Source: Palsa-504 sp963739135 (GTDB lineage: Bacteria; Actinomycetota; Actinomycetes; Streptosporangiales; Streptosporangiaceae). From it: 64,000 nucleotides of DNA. Location: NCBI GenBank assembly GCA_963739135.1, contig CAVTZG010000007.1, forward strand, positions 248,001 to 312,000, written 5' to 3'. Both the position numbers and the translations under genes were made by a program. The first letter of the stretch is position 1. Every line of letters starts with the position of its first letter. The notes beneath the pieces are model-generated. The model saw nothing but the letters and a program-made list of their open reading frames with translations, had not been told where the DNA came from and made no database searches. Shown here piece after piece: positions 1 to 8,337 of this stretch.

Positions 1-2
1 AG

Positions 3-770
3 CCGGCTTACCGTGCGTACCGGTTCCCCGTGATCGAGCTCATCCACGGCCAGCCCGGCGAGCCGCAGGACTGGATCACCGTGGTCGGCGTGACGCATAC
101 CTTTGACACCCTGCTGGAGGACAAGGCCGCTCAGCCCGCCGTCCTGGTCATGCCGGACGCGAACGGCGGCAGGGCAATCTCGCTGCAGTGCCTCAACCAG
201 GCGGGCGGCCCGCAGGACCTGACCTACCTGGCGGTGGACCTGCCGGCGCAGATTACGCGCATGCTGCGGGTGCAGCCGCCGGGCAGCGCATGGGGCGTGG
301 CCGGCTATTCCGAGGGCGGGTTCTGCGCCGCCAACATGGCCCTGCGCTACCCGGACCGGTACGGGTCCGCCGGCGTGCTCAGCGGCTACTTCAAGCCGTC
401 CGGCAACCAGCTGGCTGACCCGAGCCGCCTGGTCAGCCCGTTCAACGGCAACATCAGGCTGGAAGAACAGAACACCCCGCTGGACGAGATCCAGGAGCTG
501 CCCGCGGCCGCGGTCATCCCCCGGTTCTGGCTGGCCTCGGGGGCGGCCGACCAGCAGGGCGTGGCTGACGCCGAGGGCTTCTGGCAGGAGCTGCGAGTGC
601 GGCAGCCGGACGTGCCGCTGACGCTCACCCCGGGGGCCGGACACACCCTGGCCGCGTGGCGCGCAGAGGTCCCGTCGATGCTCACCTGGATGACCCCGGG
701 CCTGGCCCGCGCGGCCCACGAGCAAGCTGGTACGCAGCCGGGGCAGACCCCGATCCTGGCCGCGCGGTGA
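3..770 (+). CDS. Alpha/beta-hydrolase (putative esterase), 5' end outside window
   Basis: The frame is open from the first bases of the window, reading A-Y-R-A-Y-R-F-P-V-I-E-L-I-H-G, so the GTG at 30 is probably internal and the N-terminus lies upstream. The nucleophile elbow G-Y-S-E-G-G (near base 305) followed by F-C-A-A-N-M-A-L-R-Y-P, and a late G-A-G-H (near base 638) supplying the likely catalytic His, are typical of the esterase D/antigen 85-like hydrolase family. About 255 residues are visible. An N-terminal signal or membrane segment, common in actinobacterial members, cannot be judged. The substrate is unknown. Confident at family level only. Confidence 0.8.
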   Translation, partial: PAYRAYRFPVIELIHGQPGEPQDWITVVGVTHTFDTLLEDKAAQPAVLVMPDANGGRAISLQCLNQAGGPQDLTYLAVDLPAQITRMLRVQPPGSAWGVAGYSEGGFCAANMALRYPDRYGSAGVLSGYFKPSGNQLADPSRLVSPFNGNIRLEEQNTPLDEIQELPAAAVIPRFWLASGAADQQGVADAEGFWQELRVRQPDVPLTLTPGAGHTLAAWRAEVPSMLTWMTPGLARAAHEQAGTQPGQTPILAAR

Positions 771-1091
771 TCCGCAACCGGGGCAGGCACCGCGCCAGGC
801 CAGCTCGGTCAACCTCACTCCCCGGCCGAGGTCAATTGCGGCCCGTACCCGACCGGCGCGACGACGCTCAATAAAAGGCAACCTGGATCCTGCGAAACCG
901 GTGATCGACAATTCGGAGCGAGCGCATACTCCGCGATCCGGTACAAAGGAGAATCGTTCTCCCGTAACGCACTGTAGTCTGCTCTTACGTCACTTTTGAA
1001 ACACGCCCTAGCCTGAGGGTGTGCGCCGATTTTGTAGGTGACTGATGGGTAACTTGCCGCTGACGGCGTGGCGTGGCCGGTCAGAGCCGGG

Positions 1092-2514
1092 TCAGGCGGT
1101 GGCTGTCTGGTTGCGGGGCCGCTGCCAGATCTCTTCCCATTGGCTGCTGGCCTCTCGGCAGCGCAGGGCGATGATGGCGTCGGCACCGGCGACGGTCCAT
1201 CTCATGCCGGAGAGCTTGAGGCGCTGGGCGACGATCGCCTTGCACCCTGCCTCCACGACGCCGGAGCCGACGAACAGGCCGCGGGAGCGGAACCAGTGGT
1301 AGCGCATGCGGGGCGCGTTGGACTCGAAGTAGCCCAGCGCCTTGTCCACCTCGTCTTTCTTGACGCCCACGAGCGGGTAGGCGCGGGCGGCGGCGGCGAT
1401 GCCGTTGATGTCGCCGTAGTCCAGGTCCTCCAGGCGGGCGGCGAGCCACTTCTCGCGCTGGTCTCCGAGCATGAACTCCAGGACGCGGGCGAGGTCGTGC
1501 AGGTGCTGGCGGGCGTGGAACAGGTCGACGATCTGGGTCGCTTCGGGGAATTTCGCGGTGGCGATGTTCCAGATCTTATTCCGGTGCCGCCGGAATAAGA
1601 TCTGCTATCCCGACGTCGGGATAGCAGATCCAGGCGGCGCCGTCGCCGAGGATGGTGAGCTGGCGGATGTGGTGCGCGCCGCGGCGGATGCCCTCGGCCT
1701 CCACGAAGTCGGCGAAGACGCTGGCGGGCTCGAAGGTGGCCAGGTAGCTGGAAGAGTCCTGGTCGCGGACCGGGTAGCCCTCGTCGTTGACCTTGTCCTG
1801 GGTGAAGAAGACGGCGAGCTTGACCTCGCGGGTGCGGGCACGGCCGTCTTCTCCTTTGCCGTCACGCCCGGCGGCCTCCTTCGCGGTCATGGGCACGCCG
1901 GTGCCGTCGATGGCGGCATACAGCTTGTCCGGCAGCGGGGACGGGGGCAGCGGCACGAGCTTGCGGGCGGTGATCGCCTTGGCCCGGCTGCGGTCCGCAG
2001 CGGCCTTCGCCGCCCCGCTGGCCTCGCCGGATCTTTCGACCCGCTTGGCCGTCAGGTGCACCCCGGCCAGGTCGGCCAGCAGCCCGGCTGCCTTGGCGAA
2101 CGGCCCCGCTGCGGCCACCTTGTCGTTCATCGCGGCCAGCCCCGGGGACATCGATGTTCCTGCCACGCCGAACTCGGCGTCCCGGGGCGCCAGCCCGTGC
2201 TTGCAGTCCGCGCAGTGGTACCAGGCGCGCGTCAGGGGGACCGGTCCGAGCACCGTGTCGATGACTTTCTCGCGGTAGCCGGTGAACTCCGCCTGGTGGC
2301 CCTGGCCGCACGGCACCCGCGGGCCGCGGTATCCCGGGTCGGCGGCCAGCAGCTTCCCCAGCACGCCGCCGCCCAGCTTCAGCATCCCGGCGCGGATCAC
2401 CGCTTCGGCGGCTTCCAGCCCGCCGTCGCAGCCCAGCGCCCGGGCGGCTTCGGCGGCCAGCCGCCCTACCTCGGCCGACGCCTCCGCGGCGAGCGCCTCG
2501 CGGAGCCCCCTTTT
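1092..2514 (-). pseudogene. ISKra4-like transposase, broken by a 55-bp palindromic insert
   Basis: The frame opens near 2514, continues through residues such as R-A-G-M-L-K-L-G-G-G and L-Y-A-A-I-D-G-T-G-V-P (likely first catalytic Asp) to G-D-G-A-A-W-I at about 1631. There the 55-bp insert adds a stop and shifts the frame. On the other side reading resumes W-N-I-A and runs to the C-terminus at 1092, including R-S-R-G-L-F-V-G-S-G-V-V-E-A-G-C-K, typical of the family end region. Removing bases 1576-1630 restores one frame, so the lesion is a single recent insertion. Confidence 0.85.
1576..1630. repeat. 55-bp double-palindrome insert flanked by GATC
   Basis: Three GATC copies (1572-1575, 1599-1602, 1627-1630) separate two palindromes. 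The first, 1576-1598, has 9-bp arms TTATTCCGG/CCGGAATAA around a 5-nt centre. The second, 1603-1626, is a perfect 24-bp palindrome with half-site TGCTATCCCGAC. The uninterrupted transposase would read W-I-W-N across a single GATC, so the whole 55 bp is extra. I do not recognise it as a known element. Confidence 0.75.
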
Positions 2515-2897
2515 TCCCCTCCCGCAGGAGGGGCACCATCATCGCCGTCGCCGGCCGCGGCCGGGAGAACCGGCCTGGCCTCGCAGATCGCCTCGTTCAC
2601 CTGCACGATCTGCTCCGACACCGCCACGAACCGCCGGTAGTTCGCTATCTCGCGGCGCACCTTGTCCAGCTCGGCGGCGGCCAGCTGCCGGGTGCGCGTC
2701 CGGCCGCCCGCCGAGCGGGTCCACAGGTACCGCGGCCCGTGCCCGGGATGGTCCGGCTGCGCGCAGGCGCAGTTCGGCTTGCCGCAGCGCCGCCACGTCT
2801 CGCTGACGCTGCCCGGACGGAAGTCACCGGTCCCGGCCAGGCCCGCGTACAGCTCTGCGCGGCGGCGTTCCAGCTCGTCAAGCGGCTGCTCGGTCAT
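2466..2897 (-). CDS. Small upstream ORF of the ISKra4-like element
   Basis: A 143-residue ORF starts M-T-E-Q-P-L-D-E-L-E-R-R and carries a C-G-K-P-N-C-A-C cluster that could bind metal, then a helical segment. It ends shortly after a G4-A5-G5 tract (minus strand, bases 2519-2506) where the longer transposase frame opens in the -1 frame without its own good start. The two may be joined by -1 frameshifting on this tract, or expressed separately; the sequence alone does not decide. Its role in transposition is unknown; its position suggests an accessory or N-terminal DNA-binding part. Confidence 0.6.
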   Translation of the reverse strand: MTEQPLDELERRRAELYAGLAGTGDFRPGSVSETWRRCGKPNCACAQPDHPGHGPRYLWTRSAGGRTRTRQLAAAELDKVRREIANYRRFVAVSEQIVQVNEAICEARPVLPAAAGDGDDGAPPAGGEKGGSARRSPRRRRPR

Positions 2898-2994
2898 CCA
2901 GGCTCCTATCTGGAAGTCTTTACACTTCCAGATTATCGCGCCAGCCTGGACTTACCCAGCACCCCTACATATGTGTCGCACACCCCTAGCCTGA

Positions 2995-3245
2995 GACGCG
3001 GGGCAGCGGACAAACGGTGGCGTCCATATCGGGAATTTCTGGGCCCCGCGTTCGATGGTCATCAAAGGGGCGGTGGCGTCGTGGGCCATGAGGCTGATCT
3101 GGGCACCCGGCCGTTCGGGATCGGCCAGGGTGACGATCCAGCCTTGGTCCATTACCGGCCGCAGTCCCGGTAGGTCGCCGTAGAAACCCTTGGCCGCCTC
3201 CAGCGACGTACTGCTGAGATCAGGGACCACTCGGCGAACACCCAT
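2995..3245 (-). pseudogene. VOC (glyoxalase/bleomycin-resistance) family gene, truncated by the ISKra4-like IS
   Basis: The N-terminal half reads M-G-V-R-R-V-V-P-D-L-S-S-T-S-L-E-A-A-K-G-F-Y-G-D-L-P-G-L, the first beta-alpha-beta module of a VOC protein, then I-S-L-M-A-H-D-A-T-A-P. After that the frame leaves the family pattern, and the gene runs into the 9-bp target duplication at 2986-2994. No second half is recognisable left of the IS (771-1007), so a deletion or earlier decay is likely besides the insertion. VOC proteins bind metals and small substrates; no function can survive here. Confidence 0.7.
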
Positions 3246-3403
3246 ATTGTGATCCTCCCAGCCCGCTTCGACGCGGCAGGGGCGGCCGGGCGGATCGTCC
3301 CGGAGGCGGATGGGCGCGTGGCCTGTTCGCTGCGGCCCTGGCCTTCCCCGATCACGACAGAGACGGCGATCCGGTATGTGCGGGGATGCGGCCGGGTGGG
3401 CGG

Positions 3404-4009
3404 TCAGATCCAGCCGCGGGAGCGGGCGAGCTGGATCGCTTCGTGGCGGTTGGCGGCGCCGAGCTTGGCGGCGGCGGAGGAGAGGTAGTTGCGGACTGTG
3501 CCGGGGGTCAGGGCTGCGCGTCTGGCGATTTCATCGAGGGGGGCGCCGCCTGCCGCGAGTTCCAGGACGTCGGCTTCGCGGGGGGTGAGCGGGCTGTCGC
3601 CGGCGCTGATGGCGTCGGCGGCGAGTTCGGGGTCGACGTAGCGGCCGCCGCGGTGGACGGTGCGGACCACGTCGGCCAGGACCTGGGCCGAGACGGTCTT
3701 GGGCAGGAACCCGCGGACGCCGGCGGCGAGGGCCCGTTTGAGATGCCCGGGCCGTCCGTAGCTGGTGAGGATGAGGCTGGCGCAGGCGGGCAGCTCGGTG
3801 ACCAGCTTCTGGGCGACGGCGATCCCGTCCAGGCCGGGCATCTGCAGGTCCAGCACGGCCACGTCCGGGCGGTGCCGGCGGGCCATCGCGAGGGCCTCGT
3901 GGCCGGAGGCGGCCTGGGCCACGACCTGCAGGTCGTCCTGGATCGCCAGCAGGGAGGCCAGCGCGGTGCGGATGAGGTTCTCGTCGTCGGCCAGGAGCAC
4001 GCGGATCAC
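3404..4009 (-). CDS. NarL/FixJ-type response regulator
   Basis: The 201-aa protein has a receiver domain with acidic pair D8/D9, phospho-acceptor D54 (V-L-D-L-Q-M-P-G), T82 and K104 (F-L-P-K-T), followed by a LuxR-type helix-turn-helix (L-T-P-R-E-A-D-V-L, then G-T-V-R-N-Y-L-S) at about residues 138-190. It overlaps the upstream histidine kinase by 4 nt, so the two are translationally coupled and form a cognate pair. The operon also encodes an ABC exporter, the usual target of DesR/LiaR-type regulators. It would act as a DNA-binding transcription factor in the cytoplasm; a possible binding block lies upstream of the operon. Confidence 0.93.
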   Translation of the reverse strand: MIRVLLADDENLIRTALASLLAIQDDLQVVAQAASGHEALAMARRHRPDVAVLDLQMPGLDGIAVAQKLVTELPACASLILTSYGRPGHLKRALAAGVRGFLPKTVSAQVLADVVRTVHRGGRYVDPELAADAISAGDSPLTPREADVLELAAGGAPLDEIARRAALTPGTVRNYLSSAAAKLGAANRHEAIQLARSRGWI

Positions 4010-5313
4010 GGCGCGGGCGTCTCTGGTGTGACATCGGTGCCGCGCTGGCCCGGGCCGGGCGGCACCGCTGCGGCGCCGCAGGCGGGCAGGCTGGCCTCCA
4101 GCCGGAAGTGGCCGTTGCGGGGATGCCCGGTGGTGATGCTGCCGCCCAGGCCGGCCAGCCGCTCGCCGAGCCCGGCCAGCCCGCTGCCGGCAGATCCGGC
4201 GGCCGGCGTGTGCACGCGGTCGTTGTCCATGCGGAGCGTCACCGCGCGGGGGGCGCCCGGGGAATCCAGGAGGTGCAGCTCGATCGTGCAGGCGGTGGCG
4301 TCGCTGTGGCGGATGATGTTGGTGGTGCCCTCGCGGACCACCCAGCCCAGGGCGGCCTGCACGTCAGCAGGAAGACCCGCCGGGTCGCCGGTGACGCGGC
4401 AGCTCATCCCCGCGGAACGCAGGACCTCCTGCGCGCCGGCCAGCTCGGTGCCGAGGTCGGCGGTGCGGTATCCGCTGACGACCGCGCGCATTTCCCGCAG
4501 CGACTCATGGGCCACCTGGCGCACCTGGAGCATCTGCCCGGCGGCGTCCTGGTCGCCCCGGCGCGCCAGCTGCGCGGCGAGCTCGCTCTGGATGGCGATC
4601 AGGGACAGGTTCCGGCCGAGCACGTCGTGCAGGTCGCGGGCGAAGCGCAGCCGCTCCTCGGCGACCGACAGGCGGGCGTGCTCGGCCCGGGACCGGTCGA
4701 GCTCGGACATGATCCGCAGCGTCGACGCGGACGAGCGGCAGGTGAGCACGCCGACGCCGACGATGAAGGCGTAGAACAGGGATGCCGCGATGAGGAGGTC
4801 CCCGTGGTCGCCGGCGCCGGCCCGGCCGGCGCTCGCGGTCAGGCCGCTGGCCGCGGCCGCGCTCACCACGACCAGGGCGGTCAGCGCGCGCAGGCTGAGC
4901 AGGGGCGTGAGCGCCAGCATCAGGGCGCCGCTGAAGAGCATGGCTACCAGCATGCTCGGCGGGACCGCGGTCCCGTGGGGCTGGGTGAAGGCCGGGAAGG
5001 CCGCCGCTCCGGCGAGCACGCCGGCCGCGGTCAGCGCGGCGGCTGAGGCGACCAGCCATCTGCCCGGCGGCGGTCCCGCCGCGAGATAGCGGCCCAGGCC
5101 TGCGTGCAGCAACGCGATGCAGACGCCTGCCTGCGCCACGGACAGCAGCAGGAAAACGGCCAGGCCGGGTACCCGCACCTGGCGCTGCCCGGCGGCCAGG
5201 ACCACCGCGAGCACCGGCACGGCGGCGAGCAGCACGTACACGCCGGCCCTGGTCCGGAACTCGAACCATCCGAGACTGCCCCGCTCGTTCCGTCGCCGCC
5301 ACATCGCCGTCAC
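4006..5313 (-). CDS. Sensor histidine kinase (HisKA_3/NarL-partner type)
   Basis: The 435-aa protein has an N-terminal run of five to six hydrophobic segments (about residues 25-200), then the dimerisation and phosphoacceptor box F-A-R-D-L-H-D-V-L-G-R-N-L-S-L-I with the phosphorylated His, and an ATPase domain with N-box R-E-G-T-T-N-I-I-R-H, D-N-D and G-S-G-L-A-G-L-G-E-R. It sits 22 bp after the permease gene and overlaps the regulator gene by 4 nt. With no large extracellular domain it belongs to the membrane- or transport-sensing DesK-like group. The signal is unknown; coupling to an ABC exporter suggests envelope stress or antibiotic sensing. Confidence 0.93.
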   Translation of the reverse strand: MTAMWRRRNERGSLGWFEFRTRAGVYVLLAAVPVLAVVLAAGQRQVRVPGLAVFLLLSVAQAGVCIALLHAGLGRYLAAGPPPGRWLVASAAALTAAGVLAGAAAFPAFTQPHGTAVPPSMLVAMLFSGALMLALTPLLSLRALTALVVVSAAAASGLTASAGRAGAGDHGDLLIAASLFYAFIVGVGVLTCRSSASTLRIMSELDRSRAEHARLSVAEERLRFARDLHDVLGRNLSLIAIQSELAAQLARRGDQDAAGQMLQVRQVAHESLREMRAVVSGYRTADLGTELAGAQEVLRSAGMSCRVTGDPAGLPADVQAALGWVVREGTTNIIRHSDATACTIELHLLDSPGAPRAVTLRMDNDRVHTPAAGSAGSGLAGLGERLAGLGGSITTGHPRNGHFRLEASLPACGAAAVPPGPGQRGTDVTPETPAP

Positions 5314-5335
5314 CCCTCCAGGGTGTCACGCCTGC

Positions 5336-6154
5336 CTAGCGCTGCGGTTCCCAGCGGAACCAGCGTCGTGCCGCCCACCCGGCCGCCGCGATCCAGGCGG
5401 TGAGCACGAGCACCGGGATGACGGCCGCGCTGAAGGTCGCGGCCAGCCCGAGGCGGTGACCGCCGGCGGCGGTTCCGGTCAGGGCGAGCCGCAGCAGTTC
5501 CGCCACCGGCGTCAGCGGCAGCGCCTCCGCGGCCCATCGCAGCGGCCCGGGCAGCATCGCCAGCGGGAACAGCAGGCCGCTGAACACCAGCGGCAGCCAC
5601 AGTGCCGGCATCGTCGTGACCTGCGCCAGCTGCACGGTGCGGGTCACCGCAGCGGTGACCGCGGCCAGCAGCACGAACACCGCAGTCCCCAGGATGAGCG
5701 CAACCGGTACGAGCGCGGCGTTGGCGGGCGGGTTGAGGCCGAGCACCGCGACGGCGGCGACCGCGGCCACGGCGATCTGCGCCCAGGCGATCGCGATGGC
5801 GGGCGCGGCGGTCCCCGCGAGGATCTCGCCGTCGGTGGCCTCGCCCGTGCGCAGCCGCTTGAGCACGAGCTCCTCGCGGCGTGCCACCATCGCCGTCACC
5901 AGGTTGCAGTACACGGCAATCAGCAGCGCGAACGCCGTCAGCCCCGTCAGGAGCATGGCGCCGAAGTCATGGGCCCCGCTGGCGCCAAGACCACCGAAGG
6001 ACTTCAGCGAGCCGGCCAGGGCGGCGGGCAGGATGACGGCGTTCAGCAGCGCGAGGCGATTGCGCCACAGCAGTATCCCCTCCGCCCTGGCCAGGGCCGC
6101 GACCCGGTGCGACGGCTGCCTCGAACTGCTCACTGTCACTGTCCCGGCGCTCAT
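5336..6154 (-). CDS. ABC-2 type exporter permease
   Basis: The chosen ATG at 6154 (M-S-A-G-T-V-T-V-S) overlaps the ATPase stop codon by 4 nt, and the 44 residues upstream of it in the same frame are proline/arginine-rich and unlike protein. The 272-aa product has a short cytoplasmic start and about six membrane segments, including A-L-L-N-A-V-I-L-P-A-A-L-A and the late conserved W-L-P-L-V-F-S-G-L-L-F-P near residue 180, the usual ABC-2 pattern. It would pair with the upstream ATPase as a half-transporter dimer in the cell membrane. Its cargo is unknown. Confidence 0.88.
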   Translation of the reverse strand: MSAGTVTVSSSRQPSHRVAALARAEGILLWRNRLALLNAVILPAALAGSLKSFGGLGASGAHDFGAMLLTGLTAFALLIAVYCNLVTAMVARREELVLKRLRTGEATDGEILAGTAAPAIAIAWAQIAVAAVAAVAVLGLNPPANAALVPVALILGTAVFVLLAAVTAAVTRTVQLAQVTTMPALWLPLVFSGLLFPLAMLPGPLRWAAEALPLTPVAELLRLALTGTAAGGHRLGLAATFSAAVIPVLVLTAWIAAAGWAARRWFRWEPQR

Positions 6155-7111
6155 GCCGCCACGTCCTTTGCGTTGCCGTCGTCTGCTGGACTGCCGGCTG
6201 AGGCAGCCACCGCGTGGAAGGCCTCCGCCAGCGAGGCCGGGCGGGCGTCCAGGGCGCCCAGCACGAGGTCCCGGGAGTTCGCCCACCCCAGCAGCGCGGT
6301 CAGCGCCGGCTGGAGGTCCGCCGTCTGCAGCAGCACGGTTCGCCCGGTGACGCTGGCCCGTGTCCCCGCTAGGTCCGGAACTGGCTCGCGGGAGTCCCCG
6401 GGCAGCTCGAAGGAGATGCGGGCCGGCTGCGATGCCGCGACCTCCGCGGGGGTGCCCGTGCGCACGATCCGGCCCTGAGCCATGATCGCCAGGCGGTCCG
6501 CCAGTTCCTCAGCCTCTTCCAGGTAGTGGGTGGTCAGCACGACGGTGGTACCCGCGCCCAGCAGCTCGCGGATCAGCAGCCACGTACGGCGGCGGCTCTC
6601 CGGGTCCAGCCCGGTGGTGGGCTCATCCAGGAACAGGACCTCCGGGCGGCCCAGGATCGCCATCGCCAGATCCAGGCGGCGCCGCTCACCGCCAGAAAGG
6701 GATCTCACCGCGACCCCCGCGCGGTGCCCGAGGCTGACCAGGCCCAGCGCCTCGGCCACCGCGCCGGGGCGCACTCAGTGTCCCGGCCCGCATCCGGCCG
6801 GTCTCCGCCACGGTCAGATCCGGCGGGAACCCGCCCTCCTGCAGCATGATCCCCATCCGGCGCCGGACCAGGGCCCGCTCCCGGCAGGGGTCACAGCCCA
6901 GCACCCGGACAGCGCCCTGGGCAGCGGGTGCCAGTCCCTCCAGCACCTCCATCGCCGAGGTCTTCCCGGCCCCGTTGGTGCCCAGCAACGCGAACAGCTC
7001 CCCGCGGCGCACCGAGAAGGTCACCCCCCGGACCGCATCAAAGCCCCGGCCACCCGTGCCGCCGTAGCGCCGCCGCAGATCCCTGACCGTGATAACGCCG
7101 TTGCCGTCCAT
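6151..7111 (-). pseudogene. ABC exporter ATPase with a one-base frameshift
   Basis: From ATG 7111 the first frame gives the Walker A motif G-T-N-G-A-G-K-T-S and the Q-loop region M-L-Q-E-G-G-F-P-P-D-L-T-V-A-E-T. Near 6775 the frame must shift by one base to continue R-P-G-A-V-A-E-A-L-G, the signature L-S-G-G-E-R-R-R-L-D-L-A, Walker B V-L-F-L-D-E-P-T-T-G-L-D and the H-loop T-T-H-Y. All ATPase motifs are present across the two frames in the right order. Either the gene is recently inactivated or one base was missed in the GC-rich stretch at 6765-6785. If intact it would be a roughly 320-aa DrrA-like ATPase driving the permease. Confidence 0.8.
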
Positions 7112-7147
7112 GCCACCCAGCTTCCCGCCTGACCAGCGTGACCGCCG

Positions 7148-7199
7148 GTGCCCGCCATCACCAGTCCCGGTGACATCCGCCCAAGCCGCCCATGACAAA
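7148..7199 (-). promoter_or_regulatory. 52-bp block upstream of the ABC operon, copy 1
   Basis: This block, 37 nt upstream of the ATPase ATG, matches 7792-7843 at 48 of 52 positions. It contains the inverted repeat TCACC-N6-GGTGA (core at about 7158-7173) and ends toward the far side with TTTGTCATGG on the minus strand. Its repetition in front of two leftward genes suggests a shared operator, plausibly for the operon's own response regulator. This is inference from position and conservation. Confidence 0.5.
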
Positions 7200-7454
7200 C
7201 CTCACCGCCCGCCCGGACGCCGGACCAGGCCGCTGTCCCCAGCCGCCCCCTGCATAACGACCGCACAAACGCCTGGCGCTGCTGGCCGCGGCCAGCAGCG
7301 CCAGCACCCGCAGCTCCCGAAATGGCGCGATCAGCGGGTACGGACGGGCAGGCGGAACCATCGCCGGACGCAGCGACCGCGACCACCGCGACCCCCGCCC
7401 GCGCGATCGCGAGGGCTCGCCGCGGCCAGGCCTGCCGCAGGCCGGCCGATTCCG

Positions 7455-7712
7455 TCAACGAGATCGTGACATCCAAGACCGCCGCGCCCCAGGGGCAACT
7501 GCGCCGACGACGGCGATGGACACCAACGCCGGGGTCCACGTGACATTCTGGCTAACGGACGCGAACCACCCGTCCCACACCAGCGCCCCGGTCAGGACAA
7601 GAACGAACGCCACCAAGAACAGGCGCACGCTGAGCTTCTCCTCGGACCAGCGGCGCATCCGGGCAGTACCGGCACGATCATCCTGAGATCCAGCGCGTTG
7701 CGAGTTCTTCAT
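7455..7712 (-). CDS. Small membrane protein, unknown function
   Basis: From ATG 7712 (M-K-N-S-Q-R), preceded by A-C-G-G-A-G eight bases upstream, an 85-aa protein has a charged N-terminus, one clear membrane segment (L-F-L-V-A-F-V-L-V-L-T-G-A-L-V-W at about residues 31-46) and a second hydrophobic stretch (A-L-V-S-I-A-V-V-G-A). A different frame just beyond, around 7500-7350, is also hydrophobic and protein-like, so the gene may be shortened by a frameshift near its end. Its upstream region carries the same 52-bp block as the ABC operon, which suggests common control. Function unknown. Confidence 0.55.
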   Translation of the reverse strand: MKNSQRAGSQDDRAGTARMRRWSEEKLSVRLFLVAFVLVLTGALVWDGWFASVSQNVTWTPALVSIAVVGAVAPGARRSWMSRSR

Positions 7713-7791
7713 GGCAGACTCCGTTTGGTCACGTCCCGGGATGAGCCCGGGCTCATAGGTCCAGCATCGCGGCGAACCGGGACTCCCGCCC

Positions 7792-7843
7792 GTGCCTGCC
7801 ATCACCAGTCCCGGTGACATCCGCCCGGGCCGGCCATGACAAA
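7792..7843 (-). promoter_or_regulatory. 52-bp upstream block, copy 2
   Basis: Second copy of the block found before the ABC operon (48/52 identical to 7148-7199), here 79 nt upstream of the small membrane protein gene. The TCACC-N6-GGTGA inverted repeat and the flanking TGACA elements are kept, while the four differences lie outside them except for the centre. Confidence 0.5.
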
Positions 7844-7880
7844 TCACACGTCTCGCGCCTGGATGCCCTTGCGGGCGACG

Positions 7881-8276
7881 TCAGAACTCTCCGTCGTCCT
7901 CGCCATCGCGTGCGTTCGGGTCGCGCAGCGGCCGCAGCTCTGCAGGCGGCTGGGTGGTGAAGGCGTAGCGACCCAGGCAGTTGAGGTGCGCGTGCCCGAG
8001 CGGGGACAGCCGGGCGGCAGCCTCGTCGCGCCCGGGCTGGCCGCTGCCGCGCAGGCTCTCGACGATGGCGTCGAGGTAACGGGTATTCCACAGCACGACG
8101 GCGTTGAGGACCAGGCCGAGGGCGGCGAGCTGATCTTCCTGGCCTTCGCGATAGGCCTGCCGGATCTGGCCGCGGTGGCGACCGAGGTGAACTCGGCGGT
8201 GAACCCGGTCAGGTAGAAGCCCTGCCCATGCCTCATGATTAACGAGACAGGACAGCCGTCCCGCCTTCTCCCTCAA
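7881..8276 (-). pseudogene. tnpA: Tn3-family transposase, C-terminal remnant
   Basis: The frame from about 8170 reads R-Q-A-Y-R-E-G-Q-E-D-Q-L-A-A-L-G-L-V-L-N-A-V-V-L-W-N-T-R-Y-L-D, then R-L-S-P-L-G-H-A-H-L-N-C-L-G-R-Y-A-F, the hallmark C-terminus of Tn3-family TnpA. The segment before it (8276-8180) is out of register with the family, so more than 85% of the usual ~1000-residue protein is gone. With the resolvase gene at 9766 it marks a former Tn3-type transposon at this locus. Confidence 0.82.
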
Positions 8277-8304
8277 CCCGCCGATACGTCTGCCGAAGAT
8301 ACTT

Positions 8305-8333
8305 GTACTCTACCTAGGGTCTAGGTAGAGTAC
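8305..8333 (+). promoter_or_regulatory. Palindromic operator upstream of padR
   Basis: A perfect inverted repeat with 13-bp arms, GTACTCTACCTAG and its complement, is separated by GGT and ends 4 bp before the padR start codon. A palindrome of this size and position is the usual PadR autoregulatory site; binding would block the promoter and the ribosome binding region. Confidence 0.75.
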
Positions 8334-8337
8334 GTCC

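Larger units (their letters stand above)
1017..2985 (-). mobile_element. ISKra4-like insertion sequence with 9-bp target duplication
   Basis: The element begins GGGTGTGCG at 1017 and ends CGCACACCC at 2985, with imperfect inverted similarity continuing inward through GTAGG. The direct repeat CTAGCCTGA sits at 1008-1016 and again at 2986-2994, a 9-bp target duplication. The IS therefore arrived by simple transposition and both ends are intact. It carries a small upstream ORF and a long transposase reading frame, both leftward. The transposase is broken by a 55-bp palindromic insert, so this copy cannot move on its own. Confidence 0.88.

Noticed and set aside
1471..2640. Long rightward open frame across the ISKra4-like transposase
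   Set aside because: Antisense shadow of a GC-rich gene; Gly/Ala/Arg-rich without any family pattern, while the minus strand shows a recognisable transposase.
3386..4774. 462-codon rightward open frame over the two-component genes
   Set aside because: Antisense of the response regulator and kinase, which carry all expected motifs.
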